A stretch of 64,000 nt of DNA from DATKBT01 sp035546295 (GCA_035546295.1 DATKBT010000125.1:1-64000); one strand, 5' to 3'; counted from the first letter of the stretch, positions 48,624 to 57,378 are shown. Notes: generated by a model not told the origin, from the letters alone. Numbers and translations: made by a program.

Positions 48624-49145
48624 TCAGACGGGATTCGCGACCATCGCGCGCACCAGCGCCTGCCTCACCGCGCCGCCCACCCTCGCACCGCCGATCGCGT
48701 CGAGCGCTGCGAAGTCGAGGCGTCCCGGCCGCCGCTCGAAGTGGAGCACCCAGAACGGAAGCGCCCAGTCCTCGAGCTCGACCTCTGGAGCCTGCTCGCC
48801 CTTCGCCATGCCGCCGGCCAGCGCAGCGAGCCGACCCAGGTGCGCTCGTGCGATCTCGAGCAGCTGCTCGCGGGCGATCGCCGGCGCTCCGACGCCGCCT
48901 CCCTCCGCGAACGAGAGCCCCTCGCGCTCGAGGCGCGCAGCGAGACCGGTGCTGGCGCAGACGACGCAGCTCCGCCGGCCGGAGGCGACGTGGAGGAACG
49001 GCAGCCAGACCAGCTCGAGGTGGGGCAGGCGCTTGCCACCGAGGCCGCCGTCCCGCGCCCGGCCCCGCCGCAACCACGAGCCGCGGCGAGGCCGCAACGC
49101 CGCGCGCGCCTCCTCCTCGCTGATCCTGGGGGCGACGTAACGCAC
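48624..49145 (-). CDS. Hypothetical protein, 173 residues
   Basis: The protein begins MRYVAPRISEEEARAALRP and contains LPHLELVWLPFLHV, RSCVVCASTGLAARLE with a CVVC pair (about 60-63) and DWALPFWVLHFERRPGRLDFAALDAIGG near the C-terminus. It has no signal peptide or membrane helix; alternating strands suggest a small alpha/beta protein, perhaps with two repeated WLPFLHV / LPFWVLHF strands. Function unknown. The start is GTG at 49145, 13 bp after the small membrane protein gene on the same strand, so it is probably in the symporter operon. Confidence 0.6.
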   Translation of the reverse strand: MRYVAPRISEEEARAALRPRRGSWLRRGRARDGGLGGKRLPHLELVWLPFLHVASGRRSCVVCASTGLAARLEREGLSFAEGGGVGAPAIAREQLLEIARAHLGRLAALAGGMAKGEQAPEVELEDWALPFWVLHFERRPGRLDFAALDAIGGARVGGAVRQALVRAMVANPV

Positions 49146-49158
49146 TGCTGCCGCCGGA

Positions 49159-49362
49159 TCACGATCGCCGTGACCGCGCCACGAAGCCGGCGCCGATGCC
49201 CAACAGCACTAGACCCGCGACCGCGTTGATCCAGCGGTCGACCGCCAGCGTTGCAAAGAAGATCCCGGCCAGCACCGGCAGTGCGATCACGCACAGGAAG
49301 CCTCCGAGCACCCGCGCGACCTGCGCGTCGCGGCGGCGCTGATCGGTTTCGGGCCCGGTCAT
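49159..49362 (-). CDS. Small two-helix membrane protein (67 residues)
   Basis: The protein has a basic-polar N-terminus (MTGPETDQRRRDAQVARVL), one long hydrophobic stretch (GGFLCVIALPVLAGIFFATLAV) and a second (INAVAGLVLLGIGAGFVA) before RSRRS. The ATG overlaps the preceding gene's stop (ATGA). It is third in a chain symporter - 79-residue protein - this protein, all with ATGA overlaps, implying a complex or accessory role to the symporter. Confidence 0.65.
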   Translation of the reverse strand: MTGPETDQRRRDAQVARVLGGFLCVIALPVLAGIFFATLAVDRWINAVAGLVLLGIGAGFVARSRRS

Positions 49363-49598
49363 GGCGCCAGGAGGTAGAGCACGACGTAGGGGAGCATGGC
49401 GACGACCGCCCACACCCGCAGGTCCCGCCAGCGGCTCGCGGACGGCGCGCCGCGCAGGATCGAGGCGCGTGGCAGCCACAGCACGGCGAGCAACGGCGCC
49501 ACCAGCAGGACCGTGGTCGCGACCCGTGCGGCCCCCATCGGCAGCGCACCGAGGAGGGCGTTGACGGGATCGAAGATGGATCGCAGCAGCTCGTTCAT
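49359..49598 (-). CDS. Small membrane protein (79 residues)
   Basis: The protein has a first helix around residues 22-42 (ARVATTVLLVAPLLAVLWLP) and a second at the C-terminus (VWAVVAMLPYVVLYLLA). The ATG overlaps the symporter stop codon (ATGA), and its own stop overlaps the next start the same way. Small subunits beside solute:sodium symporters are known (for example DUF485/DUF997 partners), but this sequence does not obviously match them. Confidence 0.65.
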   Translation of the reverse strand: MNELLRSIFDPVNALLGALPMGAARVATTVLLVAPLLAVLWLPRASILRGAPSASRWRDLRVWAVVAMLPYVVLYLLAP

Positions 49599-51160
49599 CG
49601 GTCCGGAATCCTCGCGCGCAGCGCCGCCTGCACCTCGTCGTCGGCCATCACGTCGCCCCAGACCAGCCCGCGGATGCGATCCGGCGACTCCGGCGGCGTC
49701 AGCCGGCTGACCGTCGCCGTCACCGCCAGGGTGAGCACGAAGCTCCACCAGGCGACGAACAGGAACGGCTCCTCGGAGGGGAACACGCCGGCCCCCAGCG
49801 GCGAGTTGAGCACGATGCAGAACCCGACGCCGATCGCCAGGCCCGCAATCGCCCCCCAGCGGTTCGCTCGGCGCCAGAGCACCCCGAGCAGCAGAATCGC
49901 GAGGGTCGGGCCCTGGATCAGCGAGAAGACGCTCTGGATCGCGTTGTAGATGTTGGTGAAGCGCCGCTCGATCTCGGGCGCCACCAGCGCCGCCAGCAGC
50001 AGCAGGACGGCCGAGATGACGCGCCCCCAGCGAAGCTGCTCGCGTTCGTCGAGCGGGCGCCCGAAGAGCCTGCGCATGGGCGCCACGAGGTCCTGGGTCC
50101 AGAGCGTCGAGGCCGAGTTGAGCGCCGAGTCGACGCTCGACATCAGCGCCGCCAGGAACGCCGCGAACATCAGGCCCCGCAGCCCGGGCGGCAGCAGCAG
50201 CGCGATCAGCGACGGCACCGCCTCGTCGGGATTCTCGAGCCCCGGGACGATCAGGATCGCGGCCAGCCCGGGCAGCGCGACCAGCAGCGGGATGAACAGC
50301 TTGAGCCCGCCCGCGAACAGCACCCCGGCCTTGGCGTCCCACTCGCTGCGCGCCCCCAGCGCGCGCTGGACCACGGCCTGGTTGCCGGCGAAGTAAGCGG
50401 TCGACAGCACGATCCCGAGCCCGAGCACGATCCCCGTCCACGGGAACGGCGTCGGCGAGTCGTGGGGGAGGTAGAGCCGGAAGTGATCGGCGTAGGCGGG
50501 TCCCTGGGCCAGCACCCCCTCGCGCAGCGCCGTGAAGCCGCCGACCTCCCAGAGCGCCCGGAACAGGAGCGCGCCGCCGCCCACGAACATGATGACCAGC
50601 TGCAGCACGTCGGTCATCACCACCGCGGCGAGCCCGCCGCTGATCGTGTAGACGCCGACCACGATGGCCGTCACCCAGATCGAGACCTGCGGGTCCCAGC
50701 CGAGCACCGAGCGCATCAGCACCGCGGTGGCGTGGATCATGATGCCCAGCGTCAGCACCAGGATCAGCCCCCAGGCAAGCGCCAGGAAGGAGCGCACCAC
50801 CGAGCCGTAACGCCGCCCCAGGAACTCGGGGACCGTGAACACCCCCGAGCGCCAGTAATAGGGCACGAACAGGAAGGCCGCGATGAGCAGCGCCGGCATC
50901 GAGCCGAGCCAGTCGAAGTTGGCCTGGGCGAGGCCGTAGCGGTAGGTGCCGCCGGCGACCGCGATGAAGTCGGTGGCGCCGATGTCGGAGACCACGATCG
51001 ACATGCCGACCGCCCAGAACGGCAGCGACTTGCCGGCGACGAAGAAGTCGCCCGAGGTGCGAACGAAGCGGGCGAACCAGGTGCCGATCACGAGCACGCC
51101 GGCGAGGTAGACCAGAACGATCGCCAGGTCGACGCCGGTGAGGCCCGCGGATTCGTTCAC
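49595..51160 (-). CDS. Solute:sodium symporter (SSS family)
   Basis: The 521-residue protein has 13-14 membrane helices and the SSS signatures: FFVAGKSLPFWAVGMSIVVSDIGATDFIAVAGG (about 38-70 in parts), YWRSGVFTVPEFLGRRYG (about 102-119) and the central GLMFAAFLAALMSSVDSALNSASTLWTQDL motif (about 350-378). Relatives carry sugars, organic acids or inositol with Na+. Its start is GTG at 51160, one base after the stop of the upstream propeller/toroid gene, and its stop overlaps the 79-residue gene, so four genes are tightly linked. The substrate is perhaps the product of the secreted upstream enzyme. Confidence 0.9.
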   Translation of the reverse strand: MNESAGLTGVDLAIVLVYLAGVLVIGTWFARFVRTSGDFFVAGKSLPFWAVGMSIVVSDIGATDFIAVAGGTYRYGLAQANFDWLGSMPALLIAAFLFVPYYWRSGVFTVPEFLGRRYGSVVRSFLALAWGLILVLTLGIMIHATAVLMRSVLGWDPQVSIWVTAIVVGVYTISGGLAAVVMTDVLQLVIMFVGGGALLFRALWEVGGFTALREGVLAQGPAYADHFRLYLPHDSPTPFPWTGIVLGLGIVLSTAYFAGNQAVVQRALGARSEWDAKAGVLFAGGLKLFIPLLVALPGLAAILIVPGLENPDEAVPSLIALLLPPGLRGLMFAAFLAALMSSVDSALNSASTLWTQDLVAPMRRLFGRPLDEREQLRWGRVISAVLLLLAALVAPEIERRFTNIYNAIQSVFSLIQGPTLAILLLGVLWRRANRWGAIAGLAIGVGFCIVLNSPLGAGVFPSEEPFLFVAWWSFVLTLAVTATVSRLTPPESPDRIRGLVWGDVMADDEVQAALRARIPDR

Positions 51161-51161
51161 G

Positions 51162-53162
51162 TCATCTCTCGAGCGAGGTGTCGACCAGCAGCCCGTGGTG
51201 GAGCCCGAGCCAGTAGGGGAGCAGGAAGCTGGCGCCGTCGGCGAGCCGGAGGCCGCCGCCCGCCTCGTCGAGGCGCCAGGGATCGACGTTCCAGTGGTTG
51301 ACGAAGCGCTCGTCGATCGGCAGCACCTTGCCCTCGCCCGGGCCGTGACGCAGCCGCCCGCGCGGGCGCTCGAGCGTCGAGTCGTCGAGATGGACCACGT
51401 CGAGGCGGTGGCTGTTGCGGTAGCTCCACTGCACGCGGTCGAGCGGGTAGCGGCGCAGGGTCTCGGCCGCCTCCTCGAGGTCCTCGGGGTGCGGTCCGAA
51501 GACGACATCGTCGAAGGCGTCGCGATAGCGGATGCCTTGGACGGCCGCCGCCCAGAGGTAGACGAAGAGCGGGTTGCGCTCGGGGCGCTCGAGCGCGAAG
51601 TAGCGGTCGAGGGTGTGCGCCCAGATCGAGCGCAGCTCGGGGCTCCGCTCGTAACGCACGAGGTGGTAGAGGTTCATGAACGCCATCTCGTCGTCGGACT
51701 GGTTGCCGGTGCCGGGCCCCGACTGGACCTTGAACGAGCGTGCGTTGGCCAGGTAGGAGTGGCGCGAGATCAGCTCGGCGGCGACCTCGCCGTAGCGGGG
51801 ATCCCCGGTGACGCGGTCGGCGATGCGCAGGTAGGCGAGCATCGAGTACGAGTTGAGCCCGCGCTCCTCCCACCACTCCGGGTCGGCGTTGAGCGCACCC
51901 GGCCCGAACTGCGCCCAGCGCGTCGGCCGGCCGTCGTGGTCGACCAGGGCGAGGTCGTGGGCGAGGAGATGATCGACGATCCCGCGCACCACGGCGCGCA
52001 GCTCTTCGCGCTCGTTCTCGCTGCCGGTGTCGGGATCGCTCGCGACGTGGTCGTAGTAGAGGGCGTAGAAGAAGAAGTGGCCGTCGAGCTCGTCGGAGCT
52101 GGTGTCGGACTTCCAGTACCACCGGCCGTCGGCGCTCTTCGGCCAGCGCGGCTCGTAGACCTTCCAGCGGCCGTCGCGCTCGGCCTGCTGGCGGAGATCG
52201 CGCTCCAGGCGTCCCTCGTTCGGATCGGGGCCGTCGGACGGCAGCACGGTGCGGGCGACGAAGCCGGGGAGGGCGGGTGGCTCGCCTCCCTGGGTCACGG
52301 TCTGCAGGAAGCGCAGCGCCTCGAACGCCGAGCGCGCGCGTTCCCGCGCCGCCGGATCGCCGGTCACCGTGAAGGCCAGGCACTGCGCGGCGCCGTACAT
52401 CGACGTCCACAGCCCGTCGTTGTCACTGTCGCGCTGGCGGAAGCTCGAGGTGTCGCCGGGGCGCTCCAGCTCGACCGCATCGACGTAGCCGTGCTCGGTC
52501 CGGCGGTGGAAGCGGTCGATCGACTCCTCGAAGCGACGCGCCTTCTCAGAGAGCGTCATCGGGACGTGGCGGATCACGCCGACACCCGCCGGGGTCGTCG
52601 CCTGCACCGTGCCGTCGCCGTCGACCGAGACCGCCAGGACGTGGTCGTCGGGCAGCCACCGCCGGCCCTGCCGGTACTCCCAATGCGGCATCCCGTCGTC
52701 GTCGAGCCGAAGATGCACCAGCCCGATCGTCGTGCCGATCCACACGTCGTCGGTCCCGGCGGCCGCGATCGACGTCGCCTCGTGCCAGGGCAGGCCGTCC
52801 CGCTCGTCGAGCAGCCGCCAGGACTCGCCGTCGAAGCGGCCGATCCCCTGCGGCGAGGCGAGCCAGAGGTTGCCGGCGGCGTCCCAGGTCACAGCGCTGG
52901 CATCGGTGACGTTCCAGCGGCGCCGGCCGTCGATCGCGGAGGCGAGCAGGTCGTCCGCCGGCGGCCGCGCGCGCTCCGGCGCGGCGCGCTCGATCGACGG
53001 CATGGTCGCCCCGTGGTCGGCGACCTGCTGGAGGAAGGTCCCCACTCGCGGCGCGCGCACCGACGGCTGGGCGAGAGCGCCGATCGCCAGTGCGAGCGAT
53101 GTCGCGACCGCGAGCGATGTCGCGACCGCGAGCTGGACCGTGACCGCGCGATGTCTGCGCAC
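51162..53162 (-). CDS. Secreted propeller plus alpha/alpha-toroid-like protein
   Basis: The 666-residue protein has a signal peptide with LAVATS repeated twice (residues 11-28). Residues about 80-200 contain regulator-propeller-like blades (NLWLASPQGIGRFDGESWRLL and DVWIGTTIGLVHLRL). From about 210 to 660 it is helical with conserved-looking RRTEHGYVDA, DNDGLWTSMYGAAQCLA, WYWKSDTSSDELDGHFFFYALYYD and GLNSYSMLAYLRIA, reminiscent of alpha/alpha-toroid glycan-processing enzymes; acidic residues in TSSDELDGH could be catalytic. The function is not established. It is first in a tight operon with the symporter, suggesting it frees the transported solute. TACACT lies 6 nt before the GTG start. Confidence 0.65.
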   Translation of the reverse strand: MRRHRAVTVQLAVATSLAVATSLALAIGALAQPSVRAPRVGTFLQQVADHGATMPSIERAAPERARPPADDLLASAIDGRRRWNVTDASAVTWDAAGNLWLASPQGIGRFDGESWRLLDERDGLPWHEATSIAAAGTDDVWIGTTIGLVHLRLDDDGMPHWEYRQGRRWLPDDHVLAVSVDGDGTVQATTPAGVGVIRHVPMTLSEKARRFEESIDRFHRRTEHGYVDAVELERPGDTSSFRQRDSDNDGLWTSMYGAAQCLAFTVTGDPAARERARSAFEALRFLQTVTQGGEPPALPGFVARTVLPSDGPDPNEGRLERDLRQQAERDGRWKVYEPRWPKSADGRWYWKSDTSSDELDGHFFFYALYYDHVASDPDTGSENEREELRAVVRGIVDHLLAHDLALVDHDGRPTRWAQFGPGALNADPEWWEERGLNSYSMLAYLRIADRVTGDPRYGEVAAELISRHSYLANARSFKVQSGPGTGNQSDDEMAFMNLYHLVRYERSPELRSIWAHTLDRYFALERPERNPLFVYLWAAAVQGIRYRDAFDDVVFGPHPEDLEEAAETLRRYPLDRVQWSYRNSHRLDVVHLDDSTLERPRGRLRHGPGEGKVLPIDERFVNHWNVDPWRLDEAGGGLRLADGASFLLPYWLGLHHGLLVDTSLER
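53092..53133 (-). repeat. 18-bp tandem repeat in signal-peptide coding region
   Basis: GCGAGCGATGTCGCGACC occurs at 53092-53109 and 53110-53127, with 6 more bases at 53128-53133. It encodes the doubled LAVATS of the signal peptide and keeps the frame. Confidence 0.9.
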
Positions 53163-53168
53163 CGCGAG

Positions 53169-53174
53169 AGTGTA
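53169..53174 (-). promoter_or_regulatory. -10-like TACACT before the propeller/toroid gene
   Basis: On the minus strand TACACT is followed by 6 nt and the GTG at 53162, a leaderless-type spacing. Confidence 0.35.
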
Positions 53175-53222
53175 GCGGGCAAGAGACCGGGCGCCGATGG
53201 CGGGTTCCCGGTCTCGACGACG

Positions 53223-53228
53223 TATAGA
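53223..53228 (+). promoter_or_regulatory. -10-like TATAGA before the FAD oxidase gene
   Basis: TATAGA lies 26 nt before the ATG at 53255, with GGGAGA between. It is 2 nt before an alternative in-frame ATG at 53231. Confidence 0.35.
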
Positions 53229-53254
53229 GGATGGACACTTCGAAGGGAGACCGC

Positions 53255-54697
53255 ATGAATCCGCAAGCCTCGCCCCAGCCCGCCCTCGCCATACGTCGTC
53301 TCAACGGCGCCGAAGCCGGCGTCGCCGAGGCCGCCCTGAATACGCTCGGCGCCTCCCTGGAAGGCGACCTGCTGCTCCCGGGCGCGCCCGGTTACGACGA
53401 GTCGCGCTCGGTCTGGAACGCCATGATCGACCGGCGCCCGGGCGCCGTCGTCCGCTGCGCGAGCACCGACGACGTCGCGGCGGCGGTGCGCTTCGCCGCC
53501 GAGCACGACCTGCTGGTCTCGATCAAGGGCGCGGGCCACAACATCGCCGGGAGCGCGGTCACCGACGGCGGTCTGATGATCGACCTCTCGGGGATGCGTG
53601 CGGTCGAGGTCGATCCCGAGGCGCGCACCGCCCGGTCGCAGCCGGGCGCCACCCTCGCCGACTTCGACGCGGCGACGCTCGCCCACGGCCTGGCCACGCC
53701 CCTCGGCATCAACTCGACCACCGGCATCGCCGGGCTCACCCTCGGCGGCGGCTTCGGCTGGCTGACCCGCAAGCACGGGCTGACCATCGACAACCTCGTG
53801 GGCGCCGAAGTGGTGACCGCCGGCGGCGAGCGGGTGTGCGCCAGCGCCGACGAGAACTCCGACCTGTTCTGGGCGCTGCGCGGCGGCGGCGGCAATTTCG
53901 GCGTGGTCACCGCCTTCGACTTCCAGCTCCACCCGCTCGACCCGGAGGTGTACGCGGGGCTGATCGTCCACCCGGCGTCGGACGGGGCGGCGGTGCTGCG
54001 TCGCTGGCGCGACTTCGTCGCCGACATGCCCGAGGAGCTCAACGTCTGGGCCGTGATGCGCAAGGCGCCGCCGCTCCCGTTCCTGCCCGAGTCCGTGCAC
54101 GGCACCGAGGTCGTCGTGCTCGCCTGCTTCTACGCCGGCCCCGCCGCCGACGCCGAGCGTCTGCTCGAGCCGCTGCGCTCTTTCGGCTCGCCGGTCGGCG
54201 AGCACCTGGGCCCGATGCCCTACGTCGCCTGGCAGCAGGCATTCGATCCGCTGCTCGAGCCGGGAGCCCGTAACTACTGGAAGTCCCACAACTTCCGCGA
54301 GCTCTCCGACGACGCGCTCGACACCGTGCTGGCCGCGCTCGCCCGCCTGCCGACCGACCTCACCGAGATCTTCATCGGCTGCCTCGGCGGCGCCGCCAAC
54401 CGGGTGGCGGCCGACGCCACCGCCTACCCGCATCGCACCGCCGAGCTGGTGATGAACGTTCACACCCGCTGGGAGAGCCCCTCCGACGACGACCGCTGCG
54501 TCGACTGGGCCCGTGAGTTCTTCGACCAGGCCGCGCCCTTCGCCGAGGGCGGGGTGTACTCGAACTTCGTGTCCGAGGGGGAGCAGCGGCTCGACGCGAT
54601 CTACGGGCCAAATTATCCGCGCCTGGCGAGGATCAAGGCGCAGGTCGATCCGAGCAATCGCTTTCGCGTGAACCAGAACATCGCGCCCGCGACCTGA
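53255..54697 (+). CDS. FAD-linked oxidoreductase (berberine-bridge-enzyme type)
   Basis: The 480-residue flavoenzyme has the PCMH-type FAD domain: VVRCASTDDVAAAVRFA (about 65-82), SIKGAGHNIAG with H95 as the expected covalent FAD attachment, GATLADFDAATLAHGLATPLG (about 130-150) and GLTLGGGFGWLTRKHGLTIDNL (about 158-180 in parts). A BBE domain ends the protein (YGPNYPRLARIKAQVDPSNRFRVNQNI). The second attachment Cys of bicovalent enzymes is absent. Members oxidise sugars, alcohols or alkaloids with oxygen. No signal peptide is seen. The ATG at 53255 has GGGAGA at good spacing; 53231 is an alternative. Confidence 0.9.
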   Translation: MNPQASPQPALAIRRLNGAEAGVAEAALNTLGASLEGDLLLPGAPGYDESRSVWNAMIDRRPGAVVRCASTDDVAAAVRFAAEHDLLVSIKGAGHNIAGSAVTDGGLMIDLSGMRAVEVDPEARTARSQPGATLADFDAATLAHGLATPLGINSTTGIAGLTLGGGFGWLTRKHGLTIDNLVGAEVVTAGGERVCASADENSDLFWALRGGGGNFGVVTAFDFQLHPLDPEVYAGLIVHPASDGAAVLRRWRDFVADMPEELNVWAVMRKAPPLPFLPESVHGTEVVVLACFYAGPAADAERLLEPLRSFGSPVGEHLGPMPYVAWQQAFDPLLEPGARNYWKSHNFRELSDDALDTVLAALARLPTDLTEIFIGCLGGAANRVAADATAYPHRTAELVMNVHTRWESPSDDDRCVDWAREFFDQAAPFAEGGVYSNFVSEGEQRLDAIYGPNYPRLARIKAQVDPSNRFRVNQNIAPAT

Positions 54698-54720
54698 GGT
54701 TCGCAGGCCGGGAGGATGGC

Positions 54721-54726
54721 TAGACT
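54721..54726 (+). promoter_or_regulatory. -10-like TAGACT before the GNAT gene
   Basis: TAGACT is followed by 8 nt and the GTG at 54735; GGAGG at 54711-54715 lies upstream of the hexamer, so it would not be in the transcript. Confidence 0.4.
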
Positions 54727-54734
54727 CCCCGCTC

Positions 54735-55661
54735 GTGCGCTGTCGCGAACTCGAGCCCGGCGAGGAAGAGCGCCTCCTCGACCTCCTCGACGGCTGGCCC
54801 TTCCGGGACGGCCGTCGAGGGAAGGACTTCTTCCGCCGCTACCTCGAGGACGATCCGGCGTACGAGCCGCGCAACGTGCTGGTGGCCGAGAATGGCGGTG
54901 AGCTGATCTCGTGCGTGCAGATCTTCCCGCGGATCGTCCGGACCGCCACCGGCCCGCGGTCGTGCGGCGGCATCGGCAGCGTGTTCACGCGGCCCGCGCA
55001 CCGTCGCTCGGGAACTGCCTCCGAGCTGTTGCGGTTTGCGATCTCGGCGATGCGGTCGCGGGGGATGGCGTTGTCGCTGCTGGTCGCCGGCCCGATCGGT
55101 CTCTACACCAGGCTCGGCTGGCGCGAGCTCGACGGCTCCGAGGTGCTGGTGGAGGCGGATCGGCGCGAGCTAGGGCTCCTAGGCATCGGCCGCCCGCTCG
55201 CTGACGCCGGCGACCTCGAACGGGTCGCCGAGATCGCCGCTTTCTACAGCGAGCACCGTCTGGGCACCGTCGTACGCGACGAGATCTCCTGGCGGGCCAG
55301 CCTGCGGCTGGCCGGCGACCCCGACGAGGAGCTTGTGGTGGCGGGGCCGGGGCGCGGGGTCGAGGCCTACCTGCGCCTCGCCGCTCTCGACGGGGCGTGG
55401 AGAGCGCTGGAATGGGGCTGTGCCTCGAACCAGCACGGCCTGCTCGCCGAGCTGATGATCTCGCACAGTCGAGGCGCCCTCGTCCTCCCGACGATCCACG
55501 ACGAGGTGCTCGAGTCCGAGCTGCGCGCCCATGGCGCGGGGCTCCGAGCGCGCCAGGGCGACGGGACCTGGATGCTGCGCGGGGTGACGATGAGCCAGAG
55601 CGAAGCGACCGCCGCCCTCCCCGTCGAGCGGTTCGCCTTCTGGCCCGCCGATCGCTTCTGA
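54735..55661 (+). CDS. GNAT-family acetyltransferase (Eis-like layout)
   Basis: The 308-residue protein has an N-terminal GNAT domain: AYEPRNVLVAENGGELISCVQIFPR (strands 3-4), then GGIGSVFTRPAHRRSGTASELL, where the acetyl-CoA pyrophosphate loop reads RRSGTA (about 93-98), and LLVAGPIGLYTRLGW (about 117-131). A second, weaker GNAT-like half and C-terminal strands follow, giving the length of Eis/UPF0256-type proteins. The substrate is unknown. The start is GTG at 54735; no ribosome binding site lies between the -10-like hexamer and the start. Confidence 0.8.
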   Translation: MRCRELEPGEEERLLDLLDGWPFRDGRRGKDFFRRYLEDDPAYEPRNVLVAENGGELISCVQIFPRIVRTATGPRSCGGIGSVFTRPAHRRSGTASELLRFAISAMRSRGMALSLLVAGPIGLYTRLGWRELDGSEVLVEADRRELGLLGIGRPLADAGDLERVAEIAAFYSEHRLGTVVRDEISWRASLRLAGDPDEELVVAGPGRGVEAYLRLAALDGAWRALEWGCASNQHGLLAELMISHSRGALVLPTIHDEVLESELRAHGAGLRARQGDGTWMLRGVTMSQSEATAALPVERFAFWPADRF

Positions 55662-55707
55662 GCCGCGGCGGTTTCGCGACCGACAGCTCTCGCTCAGCGG
55701 CAGCCGC

Positions 55708-56478
55708 TCAGGGGCAGTAGCGGCGGCCGAAGTCCTCGCTGACCCTCCCGGTCCACCGCCCCTCCAGCGGATCCGCCAGCAGCGTCCGCCGCTGCGCCGG
55801 CGGCAGGTCGACCTCGCTGCTCAACCAGCGCCCGTCGACCCATACGGTCCCCAGGTACTCGATCGTGTCGGCGGTCCGCTCCCAGACTCCGAAGAGCGGA
55901 GTCTCGAGCCTGCGGCAGAGGTCGGCGCCGCGCCGCGCCGAACGCTCGACGGCCGAGGCGATCGACGCCAGGTGACCGACGAACTGGCCCTGCGCGTCGA
56001 TCAGAGCCTCGTGGCGCAGCTCGACCGGCAGATCGACGTAGAGCTGCGCGGCCGTTGCCTCGAGCTCGGCGCTGTGCTCGAGATCGCCGAGTCGTCCTCG
56101 GCGTGCGTGGAGCTCGAACAACGCCTCGAACAGGAACGCCACGGTGTCGATCGCGGCGTCGGCGAGGTCGATCATGCCGCCGTCGGCGAAGTAAGACCGC
56201 TCGGACAGAAGCAGGACCGGGACTCCCTCCTGCTCGACGACCTGAGCCGGGTGGCTGTCGTTCTGCCGGTGGACGGCGACCGCCGTGCCGTTCAGCGCTT
56301 CGAGCGTGAAGCCCACCGGCAGGAAGGAGCGGGCCTCGGTGAGCGCCCGGACGACCTCGGCGTGGGCGATCTCGGGCGCGACCGCGATCTCGGGCGGCGG
56401 CTGCTGGGCCGCGGCGCCGCCGACGACGGCCAACACCGCGAATGCTGAGATCAGGCTCGAGGGACGTCGATGGCTCAT
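55708..56478 (-). CDS. Secreted protein of unknown function
   Basis: The 256-residue protein has a signal peptide (1-25, ending AAAQ) and a mainly helical body: PEIAHAEVVRALTEARSFLPVGF, DLADAAIDTVAFLFEALFELHARR and a VELRHEALIDAQGQFVGHLASIASAVE segment, with two Cys near 187 and 255. I do not recognise the family. It follows the EAL gene by 78 bp on the same strand. TAGACT lies 6 nt before its ATG, so it may have its own promoter. Confidence 0.6.
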   Translation of the reverse strand: MSHRRPSSLISAFAVLAVVGGAAAQQPPPEIAVAPEIAHAEVVRALTEARSFLPVGFTLEALNGTAVAVHRQNDSHPAQVVEQEGVPVLLLSERSYFADGGMIDLADAAIDTVAFLFEALFELHARRGRLGDLEHSAELEATAAQLYVDLPVELRHEALIDAQGQFVGHLASIASAVERSARRGADLCRRLETPLFGVWERTADTIEYLGTVWVDGRWLSSEVDLPPAQRRTLLADPLEGRWTGRVSEDFGRRYCP

Positions 56479-56484
56479 TCGCCG

Positions 56485-56490
56485 AGTCTA
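56485..56490 (-). promoter_or_regulatory. -10-like TAGACT before the gene at 56478
   Basis: On the minus strand TAGACT is followed by 6 nt and the ATG at 56478, a leaderless-type spacing. Confidence 0.35.
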
Positions 56491-56556
56491 GGTGGACCGC
56501 GGAGATCCCGGCGCGCACGCCACGCAGGCTCGCGTGCACTGGGGGATACGCATCGG

Positions 56557-57378
56557 CTACTCGAACGGCACCAGGACGTGGTCGGGGGTGGGCGCCGGGC
56601 GTCCCAGCAGATAGCCCTGGCCGAAGTCGACGCCGGCCTCGCGCGCGGCATACAGCTCCTCCGAGATCTCGATCCCCTCGGCGACGACCTGGGCGTCCAT
56701 CTCGTGGACCAGGCGCACGATCGAGCGCAGCAGGCGGAAGTCGCGGCTGCCGATCGCGACCGAGGCGAGCAGCTTGCGGTCGAGCTTGACCACCGCCGGC
56801 CGCAGCTCGCTGATGTACTTGAGGTTCGAGAAGCCGGCGCCGAGATCGTCGATGGCGAGACGCACCCCCCGGCGGCGGAGCTCCTCGAGCACCGGGTGGC
56901 ACTGTTCGAAGACCTCGATCGGGACGGTCTCGGTGATCTCTAGGAAGATCGGGTGGCGATGGCTGAAGATCGGGTCGTCCGGGCGCACCAGGAGTGCCTG
57001 GTCGAGCTCGTAGGGCTCGACGTTGATCGACAGGCCGTGGTTGGGACAGCCGGCGGTGCCGAGCCGGCGGACGTGACGGCCGAACTCGCCGATCAGGCGG
57101 GTCTCGTTCATCGCGTCGATCATCTCCCGGGGGGTGTGGGAGGCGCCGGCGAGCGGACGGCAGAGCACCTCGAAGACGAGCAGCTTGCCGGTCCTCAGGT
57201 GCACGATCGGCTGGTAGTTCACCTCGGTCAACGTCCCCGCGCGCATCCGCTCGAGGAGCTCCTCCGGCGAGCTGCTGGGTCGGGCCGCAGCGGACCCTGT
57301 CTCCGCAGTCGCCTGGCTCGGTCGTCGGACGCATCTCGAGTAGCTCGACAAAGAAGCTGGGATTGCTGTTTCTATCAC
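56557..57378 (-). CDS. Stand-alone EAL-domain cyclic-di-GMP phosphodiesterase
   Basis: The 273-residue protein is almost only an EAL domain (about 38-270). The signature reads FEVLCRP (E-V-L), and the metal and substrate residues are present: N in SINVEP, E in LEITET, the DD pair in AIDDLGAGFSN, K in VKLDRKLL, E in VAEGIE and Q in GQGYLLGRP. It should hydrolyse c-di-GMP in the cytoplasm. There is no GGDEF, sensor or membrane part, so control must come from expression or a partner. The start GTG at 57378 is the only one before the domain. It is divergent from the Crp/Fnr gene by 39 bp. Confidence 0.85.
   Translation of the reverse strand: MIETAIPASLSSYSRCVRRPSQATAETGSAAARPSSSPEELLERMRAGTLTEVNYQPIVHLRTGKLLVFEVLCRPLAGASHTPREMIDAMNETRLIGEFGRHVRRLGTAGCPNHGLSINVEPYELDQALLVRPDDPIFSHRHPIFLEITETVPIEVFEQCHPVLEELRRRGVRLAIDDLGAGFSNLKYISELRPAVVKLDRKLLASVAIGSRDFRLLRSIVRLVHEMDAQVVAEGIEISEELYAAREAGVDFGQGYLLGRPAPTPDHVLVPFE

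Noticed and set aside
49359..50441. A longer minus-strand frame in the symporter region ending at 49359
   Set aside because: Only its last 79 codons are a plausible gene; the rest overlaps the symporter in another frame.
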